DNA from: Domibacillus tundrae | GTDB taxonomy: Bacteria; Bacillota; Bacilli; Bacillales; Domibacillaceae | Direction: 5' to 3' | Length of the DNA stretch: 64,000 bases | Assembly (NCBI RefSeq): GCF_000970675.1 | Contig: NZ_LAJA01000001.1 | Location: forward strand, 1-64,000 | In this document: positions 34,576-43,455 of the stretch, one piece after another | How positions within the stretch are numbered: position 1 is the stretch's first letter | Layout of the letters: the number at the start of each line of letters is the position of its first letter | Translations under genes and position numbers: made by a program | The notes under the pieces: model-generated | What the model was told of the DNA's origin: nothing | Seen by the model: only the letters and a program-made list of their open reading frames with translations | The model's database searches: none

Positions 34576-34611
34576 GATCGCCCACGAGATTTCTTTGGGC
34601 GATCTTTCTTT
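34576..34611 (+). terminator. Hairpin between flgM and the fliK-like gene
   Basis: GATCGCCC / GGGCGATC with a 13-base loop followed by TTTCTTTA. A moderate terminator that may reduce transcription into the downstream genes. Confidence 0.6.
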
Positions 34612-34642
34612 ATGTACATACACAGGAAAAGGAGCCCGACTA

Positions 34643-36898
34643 ATGAAAATTCAGCCACAAGCGACACTAACGCCCATTCAGCCGGCTGCTGCATCTACAC
34701 AAGGAGAAAGTGCCGCAGCGTCTATTGAATCCATGGCGGGAACGGCACCAAAAACGGAAAAACAGCCGCCCGAACTTACCGTTTTTTCTGAAAAAGGGAT
34801 GACGCTCACAAAAGAAGCCACGCAGGCTGTGAAGACGTTTATGGAAACAACCCCAGGAACAGAAGCGGACAAGCTTGCCACGGTGAAGGCGCTTGCCGAC
34901 AAAGGCATTATGCCTTCTGAATCTTCGCTAAAAGCGGTACACGCTGCTTTGACAGGAACGCCCTTTGGCAAGCAGGCGGCTGAGTGGCTGACACAGTCGG
35001 GCATCGAATTTCCGGAAAATACACGGGCTTTGATCGAAAAAGCTCTTCAGTTCGGACGGGCACAAGAAGCATTGCAGTTGATCAAAAACAGTGACCTTGT
35101 CAAGGCGGTTGAAGCCATTGTGAAGCAGCAAATGCCATCAAGTGCTGTGAAGGACGTAATGAAAGCGTTAGAGCCGATTTTAAAGCAGGCAGATAAAATG
35201 ACCCAAATTGAGATGCAAAAAGCGGTCGAATCCGCATTAAAGCCTTTTCAAATCAGTCCAGAAGCAGCCAAACAGATTCAAGCGGTAGTAGCGGACACGT
35301 CCGTAACAGACGCGGAAAAGCTGTTGAAAACAGCCATCAGCAAAATAGAAGCGGCGATTCAAACACTTCTGAAGCAGCAGCCAAACGATCCGCTGCTACA
35401 GCAATTAAACCAAAAAATTCAAAACGGTGAGCCGATTCAAATGATCGTCCAGGCGATTCGTACGTTGTTTACAGGGGACAGAGCTGTTGCGATCAAGCCG
35501 CTCGCCGAAGCACTACAGCTGGCAGACTTGGCACAGGCGAAAATGACCGCTTCTCTTCCTGCGTCCAGGATTATCATTCCGGAAACAAACGAAACTGAAC
35601 CGTCACTGCCGCAAAAAGCAGCGGTCATGATTCAAAAAGAGCCATCATTTGAACGGATTGCCTCTTTTATGAAAGATGCAATGCCAGAACTCGGGGGCAC
35701 GATTGAAAAAGCGGAAGCCTTTATGGCCTCAGGCAAAGAACTGGCGGCGCGCGGTGAACTGATGAAAGCGGTCGAGCCGCTTATCCCGCCGCCGGTACAA
35801 GAAAGCGCGCCGGTCGTGCCGGATGAACTATTCGCTCACGTGCCGCCAGCTTCGAAAAACGTCATCATGACGACGATTACGGAAAAAATGTCGCAGTCAG
35901 CGATTGATTTTAAACAATTTAAGCGTGACATTATGCGCAATTTACAGACTGCTGAACTGCTGATCAAAACGCCGCAGCAGGCAAAACCCGTTGTAGAAAC
36001 CGCCATCAAGACACTCGACAATGCCATTTTAAAAGGCGATTTTATGTTGTATACCGATATGAAAACAGAAAAGCAGCTGATGCAGGCTTCCCAGCAGTTA
36101 GCGGATGCACGCAAGCTTCTCGCAAAAGGCGATACGCCGTCCGCCGCCCGGATTGTCGCGGACGTTAAAGCGTTGATCGACAAAGTGACATTTAAACCAT
36201 CCGACTCACGCGTCATACACATGATTACACAGGAACTTGCGGATACACCGCAGCGTAACCTTGCTGGTGCGATGGGCGGCCTTTATGATACGCCGTCCGC
36301 CCGAAACGCATTTGAACTCGTCCGGGCAGCGGGCTTGAACTATGAGCAGGAGCAGGCAGCCGCACTTTTAAAAGGAAAAGCAGAAATGCCTAACGCAGTC
36401 AAACAAGCGCTTCTTGCATCAATGGGCCAGCAGCAACAAGGAAACTCCGGTGAACAAGCGGCGGCCAATTTGACGGGTCAGCAGCTGTTAAGCAAATCAG
36501 ATTCCGGCCTTCAATCGATGATGATGTCATTGCCCTTTTTACTTGGCGGGCAGGCGGACAACGTCAACGTTTTTATCCGCTCCAAAAGCGGCGGCCAGCA
36601 GGTGGACTGGGAAAACTGTTCGATTCACTTTTTATTTGAAACGAAAAAACTCGGTCCCGTCGGCATGACCATTTCATCCGCAGACCGGAATTTGTCCGTT
36701 AAAGTACAGAACGACCAGGAAAACTTTCAACAAAAAATGGAGCCGCTCACACTCGTTTTAAAAGATCGGCTCTCAGACATAGGCTACCGGGTTGGTTCCG
36801 TCCAGTTTGGGACATTTGCGAGACAAGAAGAGCAGGCAGAAGCTAAAGCAAGCGGCACCGCGTCATCTTCTTCGAAAGGGTTTGATTTTACGATATGA
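34643..36898 (+). CDS. FliK-like hook-length control domain protein (YlqG-like)
   Basis: A 751-residue Ala/Gln/Lys-rich protein. The long middle is mostly helical and low in complexity; the last 120 residues (NVFIRSKSGGQQVDWENCSIHFLFETKKLGP onwards) resemble the C-terminal FliK/Flg_hook domain that senses hook length and talks to FlhB. It overlaps the next gene, an FlhB-C-domain protein, which is the ylqG-ylqH pair of B. subtilis moved into the flagellar locus. The ATG at 34643 has AAAGGAG; the frame opens 48 codons earlier inside flgM. Whether it controls hook length here or is an accessory protein is open. Confidence 0.72.
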   Translation: MKIQPQATLTPIQPAAASTQGESAAASIESMAGTAPKTEKQPPELTVFSEKGMTLTKEATQAVKTFMETTPGTEADKLATVKALADKGIMPSESSLKAVHAALTGTPFGKQAAEWLTQSGIEFPENTRALIEKALQFGRAQEALQLIKNSDLVKAVEAIVKQQMPSSAVKDVMKALEPILKQADKMTQIEMQKAVESALKPFQISPEAAKQIQAVVADTSVTDAEKLLKTAISKIEAAIQTLLKQQPNDPLLQQLNQKIQNGEPIQMIVQAIRTLFTGDRAVAIKPLAEALQLADLAQAKMTASLPASRIIIPETNETEPSLPQKAAVMIQKEPSFERIASFMKDAMPELGGTIEKAEAFMASGKELAARGELMKAVEPLIPPPVQESAPVVPDELFAHVPPASKNVIMTTITEKMSQSAIDFKQFKRDIMRNLQTAELLIKTPQQAKPVVETAIKTLDNAILKGDFMLYTDMKTEKQLMQASQQLADARKLLAKGDTPSAARIVADVKALIDKVTFKPSDSRVIHMITQELADTPQRNLAGAMGGLYDTPSARNAFELVRAAGLNYEQEQAAALLKGKAEMPNAVKQALLASMGQQQQGNSGEQAAANLTGQQLLSKSDSGLQSMMMSLPFLLGGQADNVNVFIRSKSGGQQVDWENCSIHFLFETKKLGPVGMTISSADRNLSVKVQNDQENFQQKMEPLTLVLKDRLSDIGYRVGSVQFGTFARQEEQAEAKASGTASSSSKGFDFTI

Positions 36899-37179
36899 AC
36901 TATTATAATCAGATCAACCGCCGCAAGGTCAATGGACCGTCGGCAGCTGTTATCCGGTATGAGGAAGGAAGCGCACCAACTGTCGTTGCGCAGGGAAAAG
37001 GTGCACTCGCCGCGAAAATTTTGGAGCTCGCCGGCCAGCATGGCGTCCCGATGGAGCAGGACTCATCGCTTTTGTCGGAGCTGCTTGACATCGACCTTGG
37101 TGATTCCATTCCGCCTCAACTGTATTCCGTCATCGCGGAAATGCTTATTTTAATCGAAGAAATGGAATCTACGTATTAA
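36895..37179 (+). CDS. FlhB C-terminal domain homologue (YlqH-like)
   Basis: A 94-residue stand-alone version of the cytoplasmic FlhB/YscU C-domain. The AAVIRYEEGSAPTVVAQGKGALAAKILELA segment follows the FlhB pattern. The autocleavage motif NPTH of full-length FlhB is replaced by NGPS, so self-cleavage is not expected. The ATGA overlap with the fliK-like gene links the two, as FliK and FlhB work together in switching the flagellar export substrate. Likely an export-gate accessory; direct evidence for the function of YlqH is lacking as far as I know. Confidence 0.82.
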   Translation: MNYYNQINRRKVNGPSAAVIRYEEGSAPTVVAQGKGALAAKILELAGQHGVPMEQDSSLLSELLDIDLGDSIPPQLYSVIAEMLILIEEMESTY

Positions 37180-37222
37180 AATCCGGCAAATTTTGCCGAT
37201 ACATACAAATGAGGTGACAAAT

Positions 37223-37660
37223 GTGATCACAAAAGAAATGATTTATCAAAAAACACCCCAGCAAATTACGGCGCTCTTATATGAAGCAGGGCTCAATCAA
37301 TTTGATCGGGCAAACTCATTTTTAAATGAAGGAAAGTATGCAGAAGCCAATGAGGCGATGCAGAAAATTAACGATATTACCGAGCGGCTCGGCGCCGGCC
37401 TTAACTATGAAGCCGGCATTATCGCCGATCAGCTCGACCACGTATACAACTTTATCGCTGACACCGTCATTCAAGCGAACATTCATAAAGATGTGGAACG
37501 GCTCGCTGACGCTCAGCGGCTGTTTCAAACCATTGCGGACGCATGGAACGAGTCAATGAAACAGGCACCATCTAAACCGGCGGTCCGTAAACAAAATGCG
37601 TACGAACAAAGTATCTTCGTCGAAGAACTACCGAAAAATACATTGGAAACGGGGAAATAA
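37223..37660 (+). CDS. fliS: Flagellin export chaperone FliS
   Basis: A 145-residue four-helix FliS-type chaperone (ITALLYEAGLNQFDRANSFLNEGKYAEANEAMQKINDI..., then a helix DQLDHVYNFIADTV). FliS binds the C-terminus of flagellin and keeps it unfolded for export. The GTG at 37223 has GAGGTG six bases upstream; the open frame ten codons further up has none. It sits three bases ahead of a flagellin gene and away from fliD, its neighbour in B. subtilis. It could be specific for that flagellin. Confidence 0.85.
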   Translation: MITKEMIYQKTPQQITALLYEAGLNQFDRANSFLNEGKYAEANEAMQKINDITERLGAGLNYEAGIIADQLDHVYNFIADTVIQANIHKDVERLADAQRLFQTIADAWNESMKQAPSKPAVRKQNAYEQSIFVEELPKNTLETGK

Positions 37661-37663
37661 TCG

Positions 37664-38476
37664 ATGAGAATCAACCACAACATCCAAGCACTAAATGCTT
37701 ACCGGAATTTAAACAATACAAACAACGCTACATCAAAAAGTCTTGAGAAACTATCTTCCGGCCTTCGTATTAACCGTGCGGCAGATGATGCGGCGGGTCT
37801 TGCCATTTCTGAAAAAATGCGCTCGCAAATTCGTGGCCTTGATATGGCGGAACGAAACTCGCTTGATGCCATTTCACTCATCCAAACAGCGGAAGGTGCA
37901 CTAGCATCCACACATGATATTTTACAGCGGATGAGAGAGTTGTCTGTGCAGGCGGCTAATGGAACACTTGAAGATACTGATCGCGAGTCTATTCAGGCGG
38001 AAGTAGATGAACTGATCGAAGAAATTGACCGTATAGCTCAAACGACACAATTTAATAATAAACAATTAATTTTTGAAGAAGGAGATCCATTCTTCTTCCA
38101 AATTGGTGCGAATACAGACCAGTCGCTTGAACTGGAGATTGCAGGAATGAAGGCGTCTGACCTAGAAGTAGATAGTTTATCACTCGACACTACAGAAGCA
38201 TCGTCTGAAGCTATTACAACCATTGATGAAGCTATTAAAAAAGTGTCTGAACAACGCAGCAAGTTTGGTGCGATTCAAAACCGCTTAGAACATACGATTA
38301 CGAATTTGCAGACAGCAAATGAGAATTTAACTGCCGCAGAATCCCGTATCCGTGACCTGGACATGGCGGAAGAGATGACGCAATTTACAAAAAATAACAT
38401 TTTGAACCAGGCGGGGCAGGCGATGCTCGCACAAGCGAATCAGCTTCCGCAGGGCATTCTGCAGCTCCTTCAATAA
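37664..38476 (+). CDS. Flagellin (first copy)
   Basis: A short flagellin of 270 residues. The N-terminal D0/D1 region (MRINHNIQALNAYRNL ... [26 protein letters not shown]) and C-terminal D1/D0 region (ESRIRDLDMAEEMTQFTKNNILNQAGQAMLAQANQ) are complete, and the variable domain is only about 60 residues, acidic and Ser-rich. The RBS is weak (GGGGAA). It lies inside the late operon directly after fliS. Compared with hag at 43.5 kb its codon use is less biased, so it may be a minor filament protein. Confidence 0.92.
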   Translation: MRINHNIQALNAYRNLNNTNNATSKSLEKLSSGLRINRAADDAAGLAISEKMRSQIRGLDMAERNSLDAISLIQTAEGALASTHDILQRMRELSVQAANGTLEDTDRESIQAEVDELIEEIDRIAQTTQFNNKQLIFEEGDPFFFQIGANTDQSLELEIAGMKASDLEVDSLSLDTTEASSEAITTIDEAIKKVSEQRSKFGAIQNRLEHTITNLQTANENLTAAESRIRDLDMAEEMTQFTKNNILNQAGQAMLAQANQLPQGILQLLQ

Positions 38477-38495
38477 TGAAACGGGGTAACCGGAC

Positions 38496-38933
38496 ATGGA
38501 AGTACAGCGCGTAGGGAAAGTGACGCCGAATAAAATCGAGAAAAAAGAAGAAACCGCGAAAGCATCCGTGTCCTTCACGGATGTGATCACGTCTAAACGC
38601 CAAAATGCCGCACTTGAGAAAATGACTGGCATGATGAAAGACATTGAAACACAAGGAGAAAAGCTTGCCGAACATCGGACAATCGACGACTTGCGCAAAT
38701 ATAAAAAAATGGTGAAAGAATTTATGGAGGAAGCGGTTAACAGCGGTCTTCAGCTTGAAGAGCAGCGGGGATTTAACCGCCGCGGCCGGACGAAAGTATA
38801 CAAAATCGTCAAGGAAGTCGACAGCCGCTTAACCCAGCTTGCCAATGACGTCATCAATAAAGAAAAATCACAGCTTGATATTTTGAGCAAGGTCGGCGAA
38901 ATTCAAGGCTTGCTCATAAACATTTACACGTAA
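38496..38933 (+). CDS. YaaR family protein (DUF327)
   Basis: A 145-residue protein that fits the YaaR/DUF327 pattern: a variable start, then a helical body (MKDIETQGEKLAEHRTIDDLRKYKKMVKEFMEEAVN ... RGRTKVYKIVKEVDSRLTQLANDVI) and the conserved IQGLLINIYT end. The family has no proven function. In B. subtilis yaaR is not in the flagellar locus, so its place between a flagellin and flgN hints at a motility role in this genome (inference). Confidence 0.8.
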   Translation: MEVQRVGKVTPNKIEKKEETAKASVSFTDVITSKRQNAALEKMTGMMKDIETQGEKLAEHRTIDDLRKYKKMVKEFMEEAVNSGLQLEEQRGFNRRGRTKVYKIVKEVDSRLTQLANDVINKEKSQLDILSKVGEIQGLLINIYT

Positions 38934-38945
38934 AGGGGGAGCGTC

Positions 38946-39386
38946 ATGCTCATCGAAACGCTCGAAAAACAGCTGGCGCTTCATAAAAGCCTGCTGCAGC
39001 TGGCACATGCCAAAAAAGAGGCAATTAAAGAAAACAGAATGGACGAATTGAACCGGATTGTCCGTGACGAGCAAAAGCATATCAGCGCGATATCGATCTT
39101 AGAAAAACAGCGCACAGCCGGGTCAGAAGGGTCCGTCCTGGACCAGCTTCCGGCTCTTCCGGAAGAAGAACAGGTGCAGGCAGCAAGCCTTCGTGATGAG
39201 CTGATTAAGACCATGCTGCTGTTAAAAGCAGCCAATGACTTAAACGCCGAACTGCTGGACCAGTCGCTTCAATTCGTTCATTTACAGCTGGATTTATTAG
39301 CTCCGCCGGATGCGGGAAATTACGCGCCTGATGGAGAACATGACAACGGTCCTTCGACAGGTCCCGTTTTCGACTCGAAAGCTTAG
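38946..39386 (+). CDS. flgN: Flagellar chaperone FlgN (YvyG-like)
   Basis: A 146-residue, largely helical coiled-coil protein (LEKQLALHKSLLQLAHAKKEAIKENRMDELNRIVRDEQKHI). By family and position directly before flgK it is FlgN, the export chaperone for the hook-filament junction proteins FlgK and FlgL. The C-terminus is proline/glycine-rich. AAAGGGGGAG precedes the start. Confidence 0.88.
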   Translation: MLIETLEKQLALHKSLLQLAHAKKEAIKENRMDELNRIVRDEQKHISAISILEKQRTAGSEGSVLDQLPALPEEEQVQAASLRDELIKTMLLLKAANDLNAELLDQSLQFVHLQLDLLAPPDAGNYAPDGEHDNGPSTGPVFDSKA

Positions 39387-39397
39387 GAGAGATAAAT

Positions 39398-41068
39398 ATG
39401 AGATCAACTTTTATGGGGCTTGAAACAGCGAAACGCGGCATGTCCACTCAGCAAAATGCGCTTTATGTAACAGGCCATAATATTTCCAATGCGAACACGC
39501 CCGGGTATTCCCGGCAGCGCGTAAATTTTGAAACGACTACGCCTTATCCAGCTATCGGCTTAAACCGTCCGAATATTCCGGGGCAGTTGGGAACAGGAGT
39601 AGAGGCGGGGGCCATTCAGCGGATGCGGGAATCGTTTCTAGACGTGCAGTACCGGAATGAAAACAATAAGCTTGGCTATTGGAATGCCCGTGCAGATGCA
39701 CTCGTGAAAGTAGAAGACATTATTAATGAACCGACAGAAGAAGGCCTGGCGGCAACGATAAGCGAAATGTGGAAGTCGCTGCAGGTATTAGCGGGATCAC
39801 CTGAAAATGAAGGAGCGCGCGGTGTGGTCCTTGAACGGATCCAGTCGATGACAGATACATTCAATTACATGTCGGATTCACTAAATACTATTAAAACTGA
39901 TTTCGGCAGCCAGGTTGGCATTACGGTGGATGCGCTAAATTCAACCATTCGCCAGCTGTTTGATGTGAATCAGCAAATTGCGGAAATCGAGCCGAATGGG
40001 TATTTGCCAAATGATTTGTATGATAAGCGTGATTTGCTTGTAGATGAATTATCGCAGTATGTAAATGTCGAAGTGAGTACGTCCAAAAGCGGCGGAAATG
40101 CCCCGGCAGTTGCAGAGGGAATTTACAGTATTAAACTGCTGAATGCAGATGGGACGCCAGGACAAGAGCTCTTAAACAAAGACCACTATTTCCAGCTCGG
40201 CTTTGAAAACAGTGCTGGTACCATTGGGACGGATGTACAGGGAGACCACGTAGATGCGATCGAATTTGTTCAGTATGACCGCAGCAATGAAGCAGGTGCG
40301 TCAACCACCGTTCATGTGTCAGAAAACGGATCGATGACCTTTTCGCAAGGAAGCCTGCGCGGCTTAATCGAAGCGTTTGGCTACATAGGAACGAAAGACA
40401 CAAACGGAGACGGAACAGCTGAAGCCGGTGTGGTGACCGGCATTTATCAGGATATGCTCGATAACCTGGACCGGCTTGCTTTCTCAATGGCAGAGCTGTT
40501 TAATACCGTCCATGAAAAAGGAATGGATTATAACGGCAGTGCGCCGACAAAAGACGTTATTGAATACGAAGTGGAAAATCCGCTTCCGACAGGTAAACCG
40601 TACGCAGGAGCGGCCGGGTCTATTGGGTTAAATGTGAATCTGACATCAAATGAACTGGCGGCGTCACTGACCGGATTTGTGGGCGATGGGAAAAATGCGC
40701 TGAATTTATCCAACGTCGGTGCGATGCTTTTGAATAATAATTCCGTCGAACTGCTTGGCGGCGGTACGCTGGACATTAGCAATTTAGATCTGCCAATTAA
40801 AAGCGGCTCGCTGAATTCGTTTTATGAATCGGTCATCGGCCGCCTCGGTGTAGATTCCCAGCAGGCGCAGCGAATGGAACAAAATGTGGAAGTGCTTCGT
40901 TCAACGGTTGTGACGAACCGAGAATCTGTTTCGTCTGTTTCCCTTGACGAAGAAATGACCAACTTAATTAAGTTTCAACACGCCTACAATGGTGCGGCGC
41001 GTATGATTACGATTGTTGATGAAATGCTGGATAAAATCATAAATGGCATGGGCGTAGCCGGCCGTTAA
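39398..41068 (+). CDS. flgK: Hook-associated protein FlgK (HAP1)
   Basis: First hook-filament junction protein, 556 residues. The N-terminus (FMGLETAKRGMSTQQNALYVTGHNISNANTPGYSRQRV) is the conserved flagellar rod/hook family motif, and the C-terminal helix (SVSLDEEMTNLIKFQHAYNGAARMITIVDEMLDKII) matches the family. AGGAGAG lies before the ATG. It is followed by flgL after 19 bases. Confidence 0.95.
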   Translation: MRSTFMGLETAKRGMSTQQNALYVTGHNISNANTPGYSRQRVNFETTTPYPAIGLNRPNIPGQLGTGVEAGAIQRMRESFLDVQYRNENNKLGYWNARADALVKVEDIINEPTEEGLAATISEMWKSLQVLAGSPENEGARGVVLERIQSMTDTFNYMSDSLNTIKTDFGSQVGITVDALNSTIRQLFDVNQQIAEIEPNGYLPNDLYDKRDLLVDELSQYVNVEVSTSKSGGNAPAVAEGIYSIKLLNADGTPGQELLNKDHYFQLGFENSAGTIGTDVQGDHVDAIEFVQYDRSNEAGASTTVHVSENGSMTFSQGSLRGLIEAFGYIGTKDTNGDGTAEAGVVTGIYQDMLDNLDRLAFSMAELFNTVHEKGMDYNGSAPTKDVIEYEVENPLPTGKPYAGAAGSIGLNVNLTSNELAASLTGFVGDGKNALNLSNVGAMLLNNNSVELLGGGTLDISNLDLPIKSGSLNSFYESVIGRLGVDSQQAQRMEQNVEVLRSTVVTNRESVSSVSLDEEMTNLIKFQHAYNGAARMITIVDEMLDKIINGMGVAGR

Positions 41069-41087
41069 TAGGAGGAGTTGAACTAAT

Positions 41088-41975
41088 ATGCGTGTGACAC
41101 AATCTATGCTTTCGTCTAATATGATGAAAAACTTATCATCCAGCCTGAGTCGTCTTGATAAGCTGAATACACAAGTGGCCACCCAAAAGAAAATCACAAA
41201 GCCGTCTGATGATCCAGTCGTAGCGATGAAAGGAATGACGTACCGGCGAAATCTCGAGGAAGTGGAGCAGTTTCAGCGTAATTTTGGTGAAGCCTACAAC
41301 TGGGTGGAAAACTCCGATTCAGCGCTTGATAAAGCGAAGCTGGCGCTTGATCGGATTCGGGAGCTCGTTGTTCAAACGTCCAACGACACATACGACAGCG
41401 AACAGCGTGAATCTGCCAAAGCGGAAGTGGAGCAGCTGAAGCAGCACATGATCGAAGTTGCCAACACAAAATTTGGCGAAAAATATTTGTTCAATGGCAC
41501 AGATACCATCAACGCGCCGATTGGAACAGATGAAAATGGAAATATTATTGAAACGACGGATAACACAGGTAAAGTGGAGCTGGAGCTATCGAAGGGTGTT
41601 TATGTACAAGTCAATATTAATGCGGTCAAAGCGTTCCCGAAAGAGTTGTTCGAGACCATTGATAACGTCATTACAAAGCTCGGCGACGGATCACAAGGCG
41701 CTGATTTATCCAACCTGCTTAGTGACCTGGACACACATTTGGCGGCTAATTCCACTTCACGGGCCGACATTGGTGCACGGTTCAACCGAATTGAACTGAT
41801 GGAAGCACGGGCAGCAGAGCAGGAGGTTATTTCTTCGCGGATTATGTCTGAGAATGAAGATGTAGACTTTGAAAAAGTGGTTACAGAGCTGACAGTACAG
41901 GAAACCGTCCATAAAGCGGCTCTGTCCATCGGCGCCCGGATTATTCAGCCATCACTCATGGACTTTCTTCGTTAA
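41088..41975 (+). CDS. flgL: Hook-associated protein FlgL (HAP3)
   Basis: Second junction protein, 295 residues, flagellin-like. The N-terminal helix (MRVTQSMLSSNMMKNLSSSLSRLDKLNTQVATQKKITKPSDDP) and C-terminal helix (EDVDFEKVVTELTVQETVHKAALSIGARII) are diagnostic. AGGAGG precedes the start. It links FlgK to the filament. Confidence 0.94.
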   Translation: MRVTQSMLSSNMMKNLSSSLSRLDKLNTQVATQKKITKPSDDPVVAMKGMTYRRNLEEVEQFQRNFGEAYNWVENSDSALDKAKLALDRIRELVVQTSNDTYDSEQRESAKAEVEQLKQHMIEVANTKFGEKYLFNGTDTINAPIGTDENGNIIETTDNTGKVELELSKGVYVQVNINAVKAFPKELFETIDNVITKLGDGSQGADLSNLLSDLDTHLAANSTSRADIGARFNRIELMEARAAEQEVISSRIMSENEDVDFEKVVTELTVQETVHKAALSIGARIIQPSLMDFLR

Positions 41976-41990
41976 TAAGGGGGTTCCATC

Positions 41991-42551
41991 ATGAATATAC
42001 CGGCCATTCAAATGAGCACCACTCCGGCAAAACTCGGCATTTCCTCCACGCCGGGACGGCTGTCCATTCAACAGCCGCCCGCAACAGTGGACTTGGAGCA
42101 GCCAAAAGCGGATATGCGCATTCAGACAACACCCGGCAAGCTGACAATTGACCAGCGCCAAGCGTGGGACGACATGGACCGGAAGCACATTTTTACCCGG
42201 ATTAAAGATGCCGCAGCGAATGGACGCCAAAAAGCACTCGAAGGCACCGGCCGCCGGGCAGCGGAAGGACGCGAGCTGGCGGACATTCATAAAGGCGGCA
42301 ATGCCATTGTGATGCAGGCGGCGCGCCGTGTGGACCGGACACACAAAATTGGCATTGCGTACATCCCGTCATACGGAAGCGTGAAAATCAACTACCAGCC
42401 GGGCGACGTTCAAATTGACGCGCAGGCCCGCCAGGTGGAAAACAACACGCGTACCAATAAGCCGATTATCAGCTATCAGCCAGGTGACGTCAGCTTTCAA
42501 ATGAAACAATACCCGTCTATCCAATTTCAAGCGGTCAACAAAACGATTTAA
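41991..42551 (+). CDS. yviE: YviE family protein (DUF6470)
   Basis: A 186-residue protein of the YviE family, found between flgL and fliW in B. subtilis. It has recurring short strand-like units of the type I-Q-T-T-P-G-K-L at the N-terminus and similar Y-Q-P-G-D-V units near the C-terminus. No catalytic motifs. Role in motility unknown; conservation of place suggests a link with filament assembly or FliW. Confidence 0.85.
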   Translation: MNIPAIQMSTTPAKLGISSTPGRLSIQQPPATVDLEQPKADMRIQTTPGKLTIDQRQAWDDMDRKHIFTRIKDAAANGRQKALEGTGRRAAEGRELADIHKGGNAIVMQAARRVDRTHKIGIAYIPSYGSVKINYQPGDVQIDAQARQVENNTRTNKPIISYQPGDVSFQMKQYPSIQFQAVNKTI

Positions 42552-42563
42552 AGGATGATCAAC

Positions 42564-42998
42564 GTGAAGATTCAAACAAAATACCACGGCGAAAAAGAAA
42601 TCGAACAAGAAGATATCATTACCTTTTCAACTGGCATTCCGGGCTTTGAAAATGAAAAGAAATTTGTCTTGCTGGAGTTTCCAGACAACAACGTCTTTTA
42701 CGCGCTTCAGTCCGTTTCGACATCGGACTTAAGCTTTGTCGTCACCGATCCGTTTTCCTTTTTTATCGACTACAACGTAAAAGTCGACGATGCCACTATC
42801 GATGCTTTGGCTATTGAAAAAGAAGAGGACGTCACGCTTTTGAATATTTTGACCGTGCGCGACCCGTTTGAAGAAACGACCGCCAACCTGCAGGCCCCAA
42901 TCGTCATTAACAAAAAAACGCACAGCGGGCGCCAGGTAATCTTAACCGGCACGCCATACGAAACACGCCACAACCTGTTTCAGGCAAAGGAGGCGTAA
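42564..42998 (+). CDS. fliW: Flagellar assembly factor FliW
   Basis: A 144-residue FliW, an antagonist of CsrA that is in turn held by free flagellin. Typical segments are TKYHGEKEIEQEDIITFSTGIPGFENEKKFVLLE and DPFSFFIDYNVK. The GTG at 42564 is preceded by AAGGAT at seven bases; an in-frame ATG at 42555 lies within that site and is less likely. csrA starts three bases after the stop. Confidence 0.93.
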   Translation: MKIQTKYHGEKEIEQEDIITFSTGIPGFENEKKFVLLEFPDNNVFYALQSVSTSDLSFVVTDPFSFFIDYNVKVDDATIDALAIEKEEDVTLLNILTVRDPFEETTANLQAPIVINKKTHSGRQVILTGTPYETRHNLFQAKEA

Positions 42999-43001
42999 TC
43001 C

Positions 43002-43229
43002 ATGCTTGTCCTTACACGAAAACCAGGCGAATCGCTTATGATCGGTGATGACATCGAAATCACCGTCGTTGCCGTTTCCGGCGACCAAGTAAAGCTCGGC
43101 ATTAATGCGCCGAAACACATTGATATCCACCGGAAAGAAATTTACGTCGCTATTGGTAACGAAAACAAATCGGCCTCTGCAGGCGTTACTGACTTATCGG
43201 GCCTCTTCAAACTCCCTCCGACGAAATAA
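43002..43229 (+). CDS. csrA: Translational repressor CsrA
   Basis: A 75-residue Csr[49 protein letters not shown] is the family core, with the RNA-binding strand at the N-terminus and GINAP near residue 40. It represses hag translation by binding GGA motifs in the leader; such motifs are present 200 bases downstream. AAAGGAGG is upstream. A terminator overlaps its 3' end, so hag has its own transcript. Confidence 0.96.
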   Translation: MLVLTRKPGESLMIGDDIEITVVAVSGDQVKLGINAPKHIDIHRKEIYVAIGNENKSASAGVTDLSGLFKLPPTK

Positions 43230-43246
43230 TGGACGGGAGTTTTTTT
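43209..43246 (+). terminator. Terminator of the late flagellar operon
   Basis: AAACTCCC / GGGAGTTT stem with an 18-base loop and seven T residues; its left arm lies within the last codons of csrA. Confidence 0.75.
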
Positions 43247-43320
43247 ATTTAGCCTGCGATGAAATTGATACAAAAATAAACATTTCACAATTATTCCAAA
43301 AAAAATAATAAAAAATCTAT

Positions 43321-43346
43321 TAAACATTTTTTAAACGTGTCGATAA
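43321..43346 (+). promoter_or_regulatory. Sigma-D promoter of hag
   Basis: TAAA at 43321, 14 bases, GTCGATAA at 43339-43346, close to TAAA-N15-GCCGATAT. It leaves a leader of about 100 bases before hag. Confidence 0.8.
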
Positions 43347-43410
43347 TACTAGTGTAAGCAAAACAAAACAGGGCGGCCGACCTGGAACGAATTGCTGAAC
43401 AAATGGAATA

Positions 43411-43447
43411 CTGTTCACACGGACGTGAACAGCCAAACTCAAGGAGG
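43411..43447 (+). promoter_or_regulatory. CsrA-binding sites in the hag leader
   Basis: An eight-pair hairpin, CTGTTCAC and GTGAACAG, exposes the loop ACGGAC at 43411-43432. GGA in a small loop is the classic high-affinity CsrA site. A second GGA lies in the Shine-Dalgarno sequence AAGGAGG at 43441-43447. Bound together they would block ribosome access, as shown for the hag leader in B. subtilis. Confidence 0.85.
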
Positions 43448-43455
43448 AACAACAA

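Noticed and set aside
34499-34642. 48-codon extension of the fliK-like gene into flgM
   Set aside because: Overlaps flgM in another frame; the ATG at 34643 has AAAGGAG.
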